From: Chryseobacterium oncorhynchi
Lineage (GTDB): Bacteria; Bacteroidota; Bacteroidia; Flavobacteriales; Weeksellaceae
Assembly: GCF_002899895.1 (NCBI RefSeq)
Contig: NZ_PPEI02000007.1
Span: forward strand, 1-64,000
DNA length: 64,000 bases
Direction of reading: 5' to 3'
Shown piece after piece: positions 45,555 to 54,085 of the stretch. The notes under the pieces were generated by a model, which saw nothing but the letters and a program-made list of their open reading frames with translations, was not told the DNA's origin and did no database searches. The position numbers and the translations under genes were made by a program. How positions within the stretch are numbered: the stretch's first letter is position 1; each line of letters opens with the position of its first letter.

Positions 45555-45560
45555 TTTCCT

Positions 45561-45568
45561 TACATTTG
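45561..45568 (+). promoter_or_regulatory. -7 box of xth
   Basis: TACATTTG, an exact TAnnTTTG match, 20 bp upstream of the xth ATG and just downstream of the preceding terminator. Confidence 0.5.
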
Positions 45569-45587
45569 AAAAAATTTACTATTCTTT

Positions 45588-46352
45588 ATGAAATTAATCA
45601 CCTATAATGTCAATGGAATCAGGGCAGCCTTTACCAAGGATTTTTTGGGCTGGCTAAAAATTGCAGACCCGGATATTATCTGCATTCAGGAAAGCAAGGC
45701 CGGAAATGACCAAATAGACATCGAAAGCCTTGAAAAATCAGGATACCACAGTTATTGGCATTCAGCAGTAAGAAAAGGCTATAGCGGCGTCGGAATCGCC
45801 TCAAAAACAAAACCTAATCATATAGAGTATGGTTGCGGTATTGAAAGCTATGATAATGAAGGAAGAATCATCCGTGCTGATTTTGACGGATACTCTGTTA
45901 TTTCAGTGTATGTTCCCTCTGCTTCCAATATTGAAAGGCTTGAATTTAAAATGCAGTTTTGCCATGACTTTCTAGCGTATATCAAAAATTTAAAAAAAGA
46001 AATTCCAAACCTTATTATATCTGGTGACTTTAATATTTGCCATGAGGCTATCGATATTCACAATCCTGAGGGCCTAAAGAATGTTTCAGGTTTTCTTCCT
46101 ATGGAAAGAGAGTGGATGACCAATTTTATGAATGAATGTGAACTAATAGATAGTTTCAGGTTTTTTAATAATGATCCTGACAACTATACATGGTGGAGTT
46201 ACAGACAAAATTCAAGGGCTAGAAACAAAGGCTGGCGATTAGATTATAACTTCACTTCTTATAGTTTAAAAGACAAGCTTAGCAGAGCTGTTATTTTAAA
46301 GGAAGCAGTACATTCAGACCATTGCCCTGCTCTATTAGAATTAGATCTATAA
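45588..46352 (+). CDS. xth: Exodeoxyribonuclease III / AP endonuclease
   Basis: 254 residues of the ExoIII/APE1 family. Visible catalytic residues: TYNVNG with the metal-binding Asn, the QESK Glu, the GDFNICH Asp-Asn pair, and the C-terminal SDHCP Asp-His pair. It cuts 5' to abasic sites in base-excision repair. It is transcribed alone. Confidence 0.93.
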   Translation: MKLITYNVNGIRAAFTKDFLGWLKIADPDIICIQESKAGNDQIDIESLEKSGYHSYWHSAVRKGYSGVGIASKTKPNHIEYGCGIESYDNEGRIIRADFDGYSVISVYVPSASNIERLEFKMQFCHDFLAYIKNLKKEIPNLIISGDFNICHEAIDIHNPEGLKNVSGFLPMEREWMTNFMNECELIDSFRFFNNDPDNYTWWSYRQNSRARNKGWRLDYNFTSYSLKDKLSRAVILKEAVHSDHCPALLELDL

Positions 46353-46372
46353 TAATAAACACCTATAAACGC

Positions 46373-46399
46373 AAAAGCCAGCTGAATCAGCTGGCTTTT
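46373..46399. terminator. Bidirectional terminator between xth and the RlpA-like gene
   Basis: A perfect 13-bp inverted repeat (46373-46385 AAAAGCCAGCTGA with 46387-46399) around one unpaired base, A run on the left and T run on the right, placed between convergent genes. Confidence 0.9.
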
Positions 46400-46418
46400 C
46401 ATAATTTAAATCATAAGA

Positions 46419-46790
46419 TTAATCGACAATTTCATATTCGACCGGAATTGTACCATGGTTGATATCTCCGATCTCATCGAACGCAGCTTTAGACATGTCT
46501 AAAGATCTTGATGAATGGAAAGGTCCTCTGTCATTGATCCTCACTATTACTTCTTTACCATTCTTAAGGTTAGTAACCTTAACGTTTGTTCCAAAAGGAA
46601 GCGTTCTGTTTGCTGCAGTAAACTTTGAGTTATCAAAGATTTCTCCGCTAGCAGTTTTTCTACCGTTAAATTTATCGTGGTAGTACGATGCATAACTTGT
46701 TTTTTTCGCATCTAAGGCGTTATTCGTAAAAGAATAAATACCTAAGGTTGAAATCATCATTATGATTACGAGAATGAATCTTTTCATCAT
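46419..46790 (-). CDS. Secreted RlpA-like double-psi beta-barrel protein
   Basis: 123 residues with an N-terminal signal segment (ATG 46790 or 46787). The rest is the double-psi beta-barrel of RlpA: ASYYHDKFNGRKTASGEIFD, FGTNVKVTNLKNGKEVIVRINDRGP, with the Asp needed for transglycosylase action in INDRGPF. RlpA cleaves naked glycan strands. SPOR domain is absent, so septal targeting is not obvious. Its promoter box TACTTTTG (46818-46825) and a TGTTAA array lie upstream. Confidence 0.82.
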   Translation of the reverse strand: MMKRFILVIIMMISTLGIYSFTNNALDAKKTSYASYYHDKFNGRKTASGEIFDNSKFTAANRTLPFGTNVKVTNLKNGKEVIVRINDRGPFHSSRSLDMSKAAFDEIGDINHGTIPVEYEIVD

Positions 46791-46817
46791 TTTGAAATTT
46801 TATTGGTTTTGACAGGG

Positions 46818-46825
46818 CAAAAGTA
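46818..46825 (-). promoter_or_regulatory. -7 box of the RlpA-like gene
   Basis: TACTTTTG on the minus strand, exact TAnnTTTG match, 27 bp upstream of the ATG. The TGTTAA array begins 30 bp further upstream. Confidence 0.5.
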
Positions 46826-46855
46826 TCAGGAATCTCATTAACTCCCTATTCCAAT

Positions 46856-46971
46856 TGTTAAAAACTGTTAACGAAAACCAAAACATATGTTAATTGAACT
46901 TGTAACCACCTATGAATAGGGATTTTAAAGCACACTGTTAAAAAGTGTTAAAAAAAAGAGGTAAATGTTAA
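46856..46971. repeat. Phased TGTTAA direct-repeat array
   Basis: Six copies of TGTTAA start at 46856, 46866, 46888, 46936, 46946 and 46966, two groups of three with spacings of 10 and 22, then 10 and 20 bp, close to whole turns of the helix. It lies upstream of the RlpA-like promoter and could be a multi-site protein-binding region. A-T-rich background makes chance matches possible. Confidence 0.4.
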
Positions 46972-47528
46972 TATATTTAACTAATTCATGCATAATTTAA
47001 AAAAATAAATATTATAAATAACTAATAATCAAGATTTTATAAAATTCACAAAATTATAAGAATAGAAATAAAATCAGCTTTGAAACAAAAAACATTTAAG
47101 ATCTTCAATATCCTGAAAGTCTCTGATAGTAATACTTTGGAGGCATAAAGCATCATCTTTCTTTTTTTTTTAACAGCAGTGTTAACATCAAAAATTAGAT
47201 TTCCTGAAATTTCAACTCAATTTTTAAAGTTAATTTATATCATCAGGCTTAAAAAAAGATCATCTTCTCTGAATATATTCCTCAAAAATAAGTTTTTAAG
47301 ATCAGCTTAAAAAGTTTTTTATTGAAAATATATTCATATTTACTCTAGCTATATTTCAGAAACAAGAGATGACAAACAATAAAAAGAATTAATATGTTCC
47401 ATCATATAGCTTTAAAAACAGACTTAAATAAGGTGTATTATTAACTTAAGAGTTCTATAGAAATAATGGATTTAAGAGTACTTAAATGCTTTAAACAATA
47501 TTCTTAATCTTTTTCAACATATTAAAAA

Positions 47529-47559
47529 CAAAAAAACCAATGATATGCTCATTGGTTTT
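47529..47559 (-). terminator. Terminator of the two-gene surface protein operon
   Basis: An 11-bp stem (47533-47543 AAAACCAATGA with 47549-47559), 5-nt loop, followed on the minus strand by a T run. Confidence 0.9.
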
Positions 47560-47583
47560 CATTATATAATTAAAATATAAATC

Positions 47584-48318
47584 TTATCTAATGTATTCTA
47601 ATACATAATCATATGTATCAGCAGGATAAACAACAGATATGCTTGGAGAACCTGTAACAGCATTAGCTGTAGCTCCCAAGTTATAAGAATAAAGGTCTCT
47701 TGAATAAACTACTTTATTACCCGTACCTGTAGTCTTATAGATTGTAATACCATATAAAGAAGTCATACCTGAAGGAGAAGGAATATTAACTGTGGTAGAT
47801 GTTCCATTTGTAGTAAAAGATCCTTTGATAGCATAAACTTGCTTATCAACACCAGGGCTAACGTTTATAATTGTATTTGTAGTTGTCTCAGAAGTTCCGA
47901 TAGTTACTTTAGGAGATGCTCCTCCTACTGGTACCCATCTACCATTAGTAATGTTACCTGGATTACCTGGATTTGAGAAATAGTAAAATCCTGGAATAAC
48001 AGCTGTAACGATACCTTGACCAGTAAGAGTATTACCTGTTGCAGAATTATATACAACCATACCATCGAAATTAGACAAGGTAACATCATTGTCCATTGGT
48101 GAAGTATTGAACTGGAACGTTGTTAGATTTGTTCTAGGGAACCCCATTCCTCTACCATTACTCTTATTAGCCAGACCTTCAAAGTTACTTGCATCTAGAA
48201 AATAGTTAGTCCCCGTCAAGGAAGTAACTACATTTGAGTTAGTTAAAATCTGGGCATTGGCAGAAGCACCAGCTAATAGTAAAAGTCCACCAAAAATATT
48301 TAAAAATTTATTTTTCAT
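47584..48318 (-). CDS. Secreted surface protein, unknown function
   Basis: 244 residues with a signal peptide to about 22 (AGASANAQ). The mature part is rich in Thr, Asn, Gly and Ser with beta-strand-like runs (GFPRTNLTTFQF, GMVVYNSATGNTL, GFYYFSNPGNPGN). This pattern is common in Flavobacteriia surface and adhesin-like proteins. No enzyme motif or sorting domain was found. It is the second gene of an operon, 14 bp after the 48333-48971 gene, and its start lies in the same low-complexity style. Confidence 0.6.
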   Translation of the reverse strand: MKNKFLNIFGGLLLLAGASANAQILTNSNVVTSLTGTNYFLDASNFEGLANKSNGRGMGFPRTNLTTFQFNTSPMDNDVTLSNFDGMVVYNSATGNTLTGQGIVTAVIPGFYYFSNPGNPGNITNGRWVPVGGASPKVTIGTSETTTNTIINVSPGVDKQVYAIKGSFTTNGTSTTVNIPSPSGMTSLYGITIYKTTGTGNKVVYSRDLYSYNLGATANAVTGSPSISVVYPADTYDYVLEYIR

Positions 48319-48332
48319 TGTATTATGTTTTA

Positions 48333-48971
48333 TTAGTTTCTACCAGAAATTATATACCAATTTGTACCATTACTATAAATTTCAATAGCTGAAATAGGGG
48401 TAAGAGTTGACATTCCTTTAGGAGTACCTACTCCATCAGTACCAGCAAAAGTAAGGTTACCTCCGGTTTGGTTTCTAATGTGAATTCTTCTTCCGTTATA
48501 AGAAGCGGGGGTAGGTAAAGTCAAATCAGTTCCTGTAGTAAATTCCCAATAATCAAAATTAGAATTTGTCCAGTTATAACCTGTAGTAGCACCTTGTGCT
48601 AAGTTTAATCTAAATGGAACAGCTACAGCACCACCAACTGCAATCCAAGTGTTAGTAGTTTGGCCATCATAGTAATAAAAGCCAGCAGCTGTAACATTTG
48701 TTGTTTTGGTCGTAACAGTACCGTCTATTGTTGTAACGAAAGCAAGTGCTCCATTTTGAGCTGCTGTATAAGCATTGTCTTTAGTTATCAATTGCGCTCT
48801 TGTCATACGAGGGACTAATAAGGCATCAGGTCTTGTATTATCTGTAATATTAGCTACTACATCTAAAGTTGCGGCAGGTGTGGTTGTGTTAATCCCCACT
48901 CGCCCCTGTTGAGCCTTAGAAAGGGCCGAAAGGCCAACAAGCATAATTGCTGTTAATAAAAATTTTTTCAT
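48333..48971 (-). CDS. Secreted surface protein with GINTTTPAATLDV motif
   Basis: 212 residues with signal peptide ending LSKAQ (residue 20). Right after it is VGINTTTPAATLDVVANI, a motif that opens many long Flavobacteriia surface proteins and phage-tail-fibre-like proteins. Then ALLVPRMTRAQL, a typical second motif, and beta-rich repeats follow. It is the first gene of a two-gene operon with the 47584 gene. The function is presumably structural or adhesive, which is inferred from composition. Confidence 0.65.
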   Translation of the reverse strand: MKKFLLTAIMLVGLSALSKAQQGRVGINTTTPAATLDVVANITDNTRPDALLVPRMTRAQLITKDNAYTAAQNGALAFVTTIDGTVTTKTTNVTAAGFYYYDGQTTNTWIAVGGAVAVPFRLNLAQGATTGYNWTNSNFDYWEFTTGTDLTLPTPASYNGRRIHIRNQTGGNLTFAGTDGVGTPKGMSTLTPISAIEIYSNGTNWYIISGRN

Positions 48972-49354
48972 AAGTTTTTAAAGATTTTAATTACATTATT
49001 TTTCATCAATATTTCCAAAGAGGAAGATACATCTCAACTTGTTATTATTATAAGCCAATATAAATAAAAAAAATCAGATTTTTTTGAATTTTTCAGCTAC
49101 ATTTAAACAAATAACTTGTTGAAAGTATATGATTTAAAAACATTGCTTAGTGCAAATTTAAGACATAATTTTTTAATTTATATACTTTATAAAGAGAAAT
49201 TAAAAAATCTTAATATACAATAATTATAACTAACTAAAAATCAATAACATAAATATTTCATCACTTAAATCATTTATGTTAAATTCTAGTAATATTTCAA
49301 ATTTTTAAGCTTAAAAAAACATGACTTTATTCCTGATTAATAGCCATTTATATT
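48972..49354. other. AT-rich intergenic region, no feature seen
   Basis: 383 bp of mostly A/T sequence between rimO and the surface protein operon. It must hold the promoter of the operon. I found no exact TAnnTTTG box, terminator of quality or coding frame. Confidence 0.5.
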
Positions 49355-50656
49355 TTAGGCTAATTCACCATATAAGTCAAATTCTTCTGCTGAAGTAATC
49401 TTCACATCTGCAAACTCTCCAATAGAGATATAAGTATCTTCTGCTGACACTAAAACAGTATTATCTACATCCGGAGAATCGTACTCTGTTCTTCCGATAA
49501 AATAGTTTCCTTCCTTACGATCAAAAACACATTTGAATGTCTTACCTACTTTTTCCTGATTCTTTTCCCAAGAAATTTGAGACTGCAACTCCATGATTTC
49601 TTCTACTCTTGCTTCCTTTACTTCCTGCGGAATATCATCCTCTAATACGTGTGCAGTAGTATTTTCCTCATGGGAATACGTGAAGCATCCTAATCTGTCA
49701 AATTTTTGTTCTTTAACCCAATCCTTAAGTTCCTGAAATCTTTCTTCCGTTTCCCCCGGATATCCTACAATAAGAGTTGTTCTAATAGCCATATCAGGAA
49801 CTTTCTCTCTGAATTTAGCCAAAAGTGCATCTGTCTTTTCGTGGGTTGTACCTCTCTTCATGGATTTCAACAAGTCAGAATTGATATGCTGAAGTGGAAT
49901 ATCTATATAGTTACAAACTTTAGGTTCTTCACGGATAATATCTAAAACATCTTCCGGAAATCCGCTTGGAAAAGCATAATGAAGACGGATCCACTCCACT
50001 CCCTCTACTTTTACCAACTCTTTTAATAGATCTCCTAAAGCTCGTTTTTTATAAAGATCCAAACCGTAATAAGTAAGATCTTGGGCAATAAGAATTAATT
50101 CTTTTGTTCCTTTTTTTGCTAATTTCTGAGCCTCAGACATCAGCTTTTCGATAGGTGTAGAAATATGACCTCCTCTCATCAATGGAATTGCACAGAAAGA
50201 ACACGGTCTGTCACAACCTTCAGAAATTTTCAGGTATGCATAATGCTTTGGAGTAGTTGTTAATCTTTCTCCAACCAATTCATGCTTGTAATCTGCACCA
50301 AGATGTTTTAATAAAATAGGAAGATCCCTTGTTCCAAAATACTGGTCTACATCAGGAATTTCTCTCACCAAATCTGGTTTATATCTTTCGGAAAGACAAC
50401 CAGTAACGAATACCTTTTCTACTTCACCTCTGTTTTTGGCTTCAACATAATCAAGGATAGTATTAATGGATTCTTCCTTTGCATTATCTATGAATCCACA
50501 AGTATTGATAACCACAATATCTCCGCGGTCTTCATGAACCACTTCCTTACCATTGGCTTTCAGCTGGCTCATTAATACTTCAGAATCATATACATTCTTG
50601 GAACATCCAAGAGTAACTACATTGATTTTCTTCTTCCCTACAGATTTTGTACGCAT
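49355..50656 (-). CDS. rimO: Ribosomal protein S12 methylthiotransferase RimO
   Basis: 433 residues from the ATG at 50656; the frame extends to 50686 through a TTG but the family starts here. UPF0004 domain with the first cluster cysteines in TLGCSKN, NTCGFID and TGCLSERY. The radical SAM cluster is CDRPCSFC (C-x3-C-x2-C). A TRAM domain closes the protein. It attaches a methylthio group to an aspartate of ribosomal protein S12. A TATCTTTG box lies at 50676-50683. Confidence 0.93.
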   Translation of the reverse strand: MRTKSVGKKKINVVTLGCSKNVYDSEVLMSQLKANGKEVVHEDRGDIVVINTCGFIDNAKEESINTILDYVEAKNRGEVEKVFVTGCLSERYKPDLVREIPDVDQYFGTRDLPILLKHLGADYKHELVGERLTTTPKHYAYLKISEGCDRPCSFCAIPLMRGGHISTPIEKLMSEAQKLAKKGTKELILIAQDLTYYGLDLYKKRALGDLLKELVKVEGVEWIRLHYAFPSGFPEDVLDIIREEPKVCNYIDIPLQHINSDLLKSMKRGTTHEKTDALLAKFREKVPDMAIRTTLIVGYPGETEERFQELKDWVKEQKFDRLGCFTYSHEENTTAHVLEDDIPQEVKEARVEEIMELQSQISWEKNQEKVGKTFKCVFDRKEGNYFIGRTEYDSPDVDNTVLVSAEDTYISIGEFADVKITSAEEFDLYGELA

Positions 50657-50675
50657 CTTTTTGATTTTGAGTCTG

Positions 50676-50683
50676 CAAAGATA
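50676..50683 (-). promoter_or_regulatory. -7 box of rimO
   Basis: TATCTTTG on the minus strand, exact consensus match, 19 bp upstream of the ATG at 50656. It overlaps the TTG at 50686, which supports the shorter protein. Confidence 0.5.
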
Positions 50684-50706
50684 CAAAATATTGAATAGTA
50701 ACGATT

Positions 50707-50740
50707 ATAAAAATAAAAACCACTTTAAAAAAGTGGTTTT
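50707..50740 (-). terminator. Terminator of the surface polysaccharide operon
   Basis: An 11-bp stem (50716-50726 with 50730-50740), 3-nt loop, followed on the minus strand by TTTTTATTTTTA. It begins 13 bp after the rfbC stop, which makes rfbC the end of the polysaccharide operon. Confidence 0.9.
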
Positions 50741-50752
50741 CAATACTATACT

Positions 50753-51298
50753 TTAAAAGTTTTTTTCTTTAAAACTTGGTGCATTTTCATCTTTCTCAGA
50801 TAAAACGGCATCTTTTTCATCGATCTTCCAGTCTATACCTATATCAGGATCATTAAACTTCACACTGCCTTCTGATTCTTTATTATAAAAATTATCGCAT
50901 TTATAAGAAAAAACAGCATTGGTACTTAATACAGAAAATCCGTGTCCAAAACCTCTAGGAACATAAAGCTGTAACTTATTTTCAGCTGTAAGCTCAATAC
51001 CAAACCATTTACCAAAAGTTGGAGAATCTTCTCTAAGGTCTACTGCAACATCCCATACACTCCCTTCAAGGCATGATACCAATTTGGCCTGTGCATGTTC
51101 TCCTTTCTGAAGATGTAATCCTCTTAAGACACCATAAGAAGACTTTGAAATATTGTCCTGAACGAAATGTCCATTCATACCGGTAAGTTCCTCAAACCTT
51201 TTTTCATTGTATTTTTCAAAGAAGTAACCTCTATCATCTTCAAATACGGTAGGTTCTATAATGTAACAATCTTTAAGTGGGGTTTCTTTTATTTTCAT
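50753..51298 (-). CDS. rfbC: dTDP-4-dehydrorhamnose 3,5-epimerase
   Basis: 181 residues, full length cupin-fold epimerase. The catalytic His62 is in RGLHLQ, with the family motifs VWDVAVDLREDSPTFGKW and VPRGFGHGFSV. It makes the L-rhamnose precursor; RfbA, RfbB and RfbD are not in the window, and could be further along the chromosome. It is the last gene of the minus-strand polysaccharide operon and stands 26 bp after the sugar transferase gene. Confidence 0.92.
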   Translation of the reverse strand: MKIKETPLKDCYIIEPTVFEDDRGYFFEKYNEKRFEELTGMNGHFVQDNISKSSYGVLRGLHLQKGEHAQAKLVSCLEGSVWDVAVDLREDSPTFGKWFGIELTAENKLQLYVPRGFGHGFSVLSTNAVFSYKCDNFYNKESEGSVKFNDPDIGIDWKIDEKDAVLSEKDENAPSFKEKNF

Positions 51299-51324
51299 AA
51301 TGGCAGGGGAATTCTGTATAAATT

Positions 51325-51894
51325 TTATTTTACTATAATTAATAGGGTGTTCAAAAGAATTTTAATATCATTTTTAAAAGATAAATGTTCCAGATATTCC
51401 AGATTCATTTTTACTTTATGCGGAAATAATACTTCATCATTGTACTTCAAAGGATCTTCTTGTTTTTTTAAAAGATTTTCCTCATCTCTGTATACTATAC
51501 TTGCTTCACAGGTTAATCCCGGTTTTAATTCCAGTACTCTCCTATCATTACCTTTAAGTTTATCATAATATCCTTCAATATCAGGTCTCGGTCCAACAAA
51601 GCTCATATCACCTTTTAAAATATTGAACAACTGAGGAAGTTCATCTAGTTTGAATTTTCTGAGAACTTGCCCAATTTTGGAACAATTCTTTGTTTTTTGA
51701 TGAATTGTTTTAAACTTAAAAATGGTAAAAGTCTTTCCATACTTTCCAATTCTTTTTTGAAAAAAAATACCATTAGAAGAAGTGTCTAAGCTAGCAATGA
51801 TAAATAAAACAATCAGTAGTGGCAGCAGAAAAACAGTCAGAATTATCGCAAAGATAAAATCAAAAAGAATTTTCCAATATTTATACTGATTCAT
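51325..51894 (-). CDS. Initiating sugar-phosphate transferase 1 (PglC/WcaJ family)
   Basis: 189 residues. A membrane-anchored monotopic phosphoglycosyltransferase (one N-terminal hydrophobic hairpin about 10-37). The catalytic region has IFFQKRIGKYGKTFTIFKFKT, the KLDELPQLFNILKGDMSFVGPRP motif, with the Asp-Glu pair, and then a short C-terminal end. Such enzymes load the first sugar onto undecaprenyl phosphate. It is the second such enzyme in the locus (see 55662-56300). Its neighbour is a DegT aminotransferase, which fits an amino-deoxy sugar as first residue. Confidence 0.85.
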   Translation of the reverse strand: MNQYKYWKILFDFIFAIILTVFLLPLLIVLFIIASLDTSSNGIFFQKRIGKYGKTFTIFKFKTIHQKTKNCSKIGQVLRKFKLDELPQLFNILKGDMSFVGPRPDIEGYYDKLKGNDRRVLELKPGLTCEASIVYRDEENLLKKQEDPLKYNDEVLFPHKVKMNLEYLEHLSFKNDIKILLNTLLIIVK

Positions 51895-51910
51895 TTATTT
51901 GAAAAGTATT

Positions 51911-53047
51911 TTAAGATCCGAAATAGGAATTGATTACTTTCAATATTCTTTCTCTGTCTTCATTTGACAAATTAGAACCTGAAGGCAGGCATAATCCATT
52001 ATCAAATAACTTTTCAGAGATATTTTCACCATAATATGGAGCATTCGCAAAAACAGGTTGTAAGTGCATTGGTTTCCAAAGTGGTCTGGACTCAATATTA
52101 TCTTCTAAAAATGCCATGCGTAATCCTTCTCTGTCTTTCCCTGTAATTTCAGGATCTACAATGATTGCTGAAAGCCAGTGGTTTGAATAAAAATCACCAT
52201 CAGGTTCAGAAAATATGGTTACACCATTTATATTTTTGAAAGCTTCTACATAAAAATCATGCATCGCTCTTCGTGCTTCTACTCTGTTATTAAGAACTTC
52301 CATTTGTCCTCTTCCGATACCAGCTACAATATTACTCATTCTATAGTTAAATCCAATATGAGAGTGCTGGTAATGAGGTGCATTATCTCTTGCTTGTGTT
52401 GAAAGGAAAACTGTTTTATCTTTATCTTCTTGTGTGTGGCAAACCAAGGCCCCACCACCTGATGTTGTAATAATTTTATTTCCATTGAAGCTCAATACTC
52501 CAAAACGGCCAAATGTTCCACAAGCCTGCCCTTTATAAGTAGAACCTAAAGCTTCAGCAGCATCTTCAATGATTGGAATTTGATATTCTTCTGCAATGGA
52601 TACAATTTCGTCCATTTTTGCAGGCATACCATATAAATGAACAACAATGATTGCCTTAGGCTTTTTCCCTTTTTGTATTCTGTCTTCAATAGCCTCTTTT
52701 AAAGCTTTTGGACACATATTCCATGTTTCGGGTTCGCTATCTATAAATACAGGATCAGCCCCACAATATGCAATAGGATTAGCAGATGCAGAAAATGTCA
52801 TTGATTGACAGATTACTTCATCCCCATGCTGTACACCGCATTCTATAAGGGCAAGATGAAGCGCTGCTGTACCCGCAGAAAGAACAGCTACCTTTGCGTT
52901 TCTCTCTAAAAATTTCTCAAGGTCTTCTTCAAACCCGTTTACATTCGGACCTAGCGGTGCTACCCAGTTTTCTGCGAATGCTTCGTTGATATATTTTAAT
53001 TCATTGCCGCCCATATGTGGTGAGGAAAGCCAAATTTTATTATTCAT
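51911..53047 (-). CDS. DegT/DnrJ/EryC1 family sugar aminotransferase (PglE-like)
   Basis: 378 residues. Fold-type I PLP enzyme with the internal aldimine Lys191 in FNGNKIITTSGGG, the PLP-binding SAGTAALHLAL, and EDAAEALGS. It makes amino sugars such as UDP-4-amino-4,6-dideoxy-GlcNAc or dTDP-4-amino sugars from a keto precursor. The full active site makes it an active enzyme. It lies 16 bp upstream of the transferase 1 gene and 15 bp downstream of the FemAB-like gene. Confidence 0.9.
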   Translation of the reverse strand: MNNKIWLSSPHMGGNELKYINEAFAENWVAPLGPNVNGFEEDLEKFLERNAKVAVLSAGTAALHLALIECGVQHGDEVICQSMTFSASANPIAYCGADPVFIDSEPETWNMCPKALKEAIEDRIQKGKKPKAIIVVHLYGMPAKMDEIVSIAEEYQIPIIEDAAEALGSTYKGQACGTFGRFGVLSFNGNKIITTSGGGALVCHTQEDKDKTVFLSTQARDNAPHYQHSHIGFNYRMSNIVAGIGRGQMEVLNNRVEARRAMHDFYVEAFKNINGVTIFSEPDGDFYSNHWLSAIIVDPEITGKDREGLRMAFLEDNIESRPLWKPMHLQPVFANAPYYGENISEKLFDNGLCLPSGSNLSNEDRERILKVINSYFGS

Positions 53048-53062
53048 GCAATATTTTTTATT

Positions 53063-54085
53063 TTATTTACTACGATATAGTGGGAAAAAGGCACTATTTT
53101 TATCTGTTACCTTTTCTGATAATTTATTATATTTTGCTGTATCAATTATATACTGCCAAATCTTAAATTCACATTTTTTATTTGAAAAACCTGATTTAAA
53201 TCTAAAAAGAGAGTCATCATCACTTCCACCTACTCCACCACCTAAATGTAGAAACTCCATGTTAAACTCATTTCCTAAGAGTCTTGCCTGATCTAATATT
53301 AGTTTCATAGGTGTCTCTCTTATATATTGTTCCGAAGTTCCAGCCAGATGATATTGCATTATTTTTTTTGTCATAGTAAAAATAGCACCAGCAGTAACTT
53401 TATCTTCATATTTTGCTAACAATAACTTACTTTCAAAATTATCATTATTTAAAAAAGAATTAAAATATTCTTTAGAAAAAAAATAACTAGGAGCTGCATT
53501 TACTCGTTCCATTGTTTCATAGTAAATAGAAACAAAAGAATCTATATCACTTTGATTAAATGCCTCTGTAACTAAAAAGCCCTTTCTTTTTAGCTGATTA
53601 ATTTCAGATTTATTTGATTTTCTGTATTGGACTCTTTGTTCTTCTGGTGAAAGAGTTAAATCAATAGCTACTGTTTTATTAACATTTACTATTTTCCCAA
53701 AATTATCAAAAAAATTGGCATTATCAATTAAAGGATGTAATCTAGAAAATACAGAAATAATGGAATTTTCTAAACAATATTTATTAAAGGATTCTTTAAA
53801 AAAAACCTTAAATCCATGATCTAAATTGAAATTTTCTCGATTGGTAATAGGCCCAGCATAGCCATACACAGATGTACAGTCAAAAAAATCTGTTTGTTCT
53901 ATAGGTCTTATCACTAATGGCAAGGCTATAAACTCATCATTATTATACGCAACAAATAGCTTACTATTAAAGTCATTATCTATTGAATGATAAAATGCTG
54001 TGTGATGGAAATCGTAAACTGTTGAAGATTTAACGATCTCATTCCATTCAAATTGTGATTTATCAATAATCTCAAATCTATACAT
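53063..54085 (-). CDS. FemAB/GNAT-type acyltransferase, unknown acceptor
   Basis: 340 residues from the ATG at 54085 (MYRFEIIDKSQFEW); the frame extends by TTG to 54091. The start lies inside the stop of the previous gene (8-bp overlap), so translation is coupled. The two-lobed GNAT fold of FemABX is visible: the N-lobe, VQYRKSNKSEINQLKRKGF, TAGAIFTMTKKIMQYHLAGTS, and the MKLILDQARLLGNEFNMEFLHLGGG loop. FemX-type enzymes add amino acids from tRNA to lipid-linked precursors. Here an amino acid or acyl transfer to the sugar repeat is likely, which is inferred from its neighbourhood. Confidence 0.7.
   Translation of the reverse strand: MYRFEIIDKSQFEWNEIVKSSTVYDFHHTAFYHSIDNDFNSKLFVAYNNDEFIALPLVIRPIEQTDFFDCTSVYGYAGPITNRENFNLDHGFKVFFKESFNKYCLENSIISVFSRLHPLIDNANFFDNFGKIVNVNKTVAIDLTLSPEEQRVQYRKSNKSEINQLKRKGFLVTEAFNQSDIDSFVSIYYETMERVNAAPSYFFSKEYFNSFLNNDNFESKLLLAKYEDKVTAGAIFTMTKKIMQYHLAGTSEQYIRETPMKLILDQARLLGNEFNMEFLHLGGGVGGSDDDSLFRFKSGFSNKKCEFKIWQYIIDTAKYNKLSEKVTDKNSAFFPLYRSK

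Larger units (their letters stand above)
46791..47583. other. 793-bp AT-rich intergenic region with promoter and TGTTAA array
   Basis: The longest non-coding stretch in the window. It holds a TACTTTTG -7 box (minus strand, 46818-46825) for the RlpA-like gene, six TGTTAA hexamers at 46856, 46866, 46888, 46936, 46946 and 46966, another at 47179, and the terminator of the 47584 gene at 47529-47559. Nothing coding or tRNA-like was seen between 46980 and 47529, which is nearly pure A/T. Confidence 0.6.
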
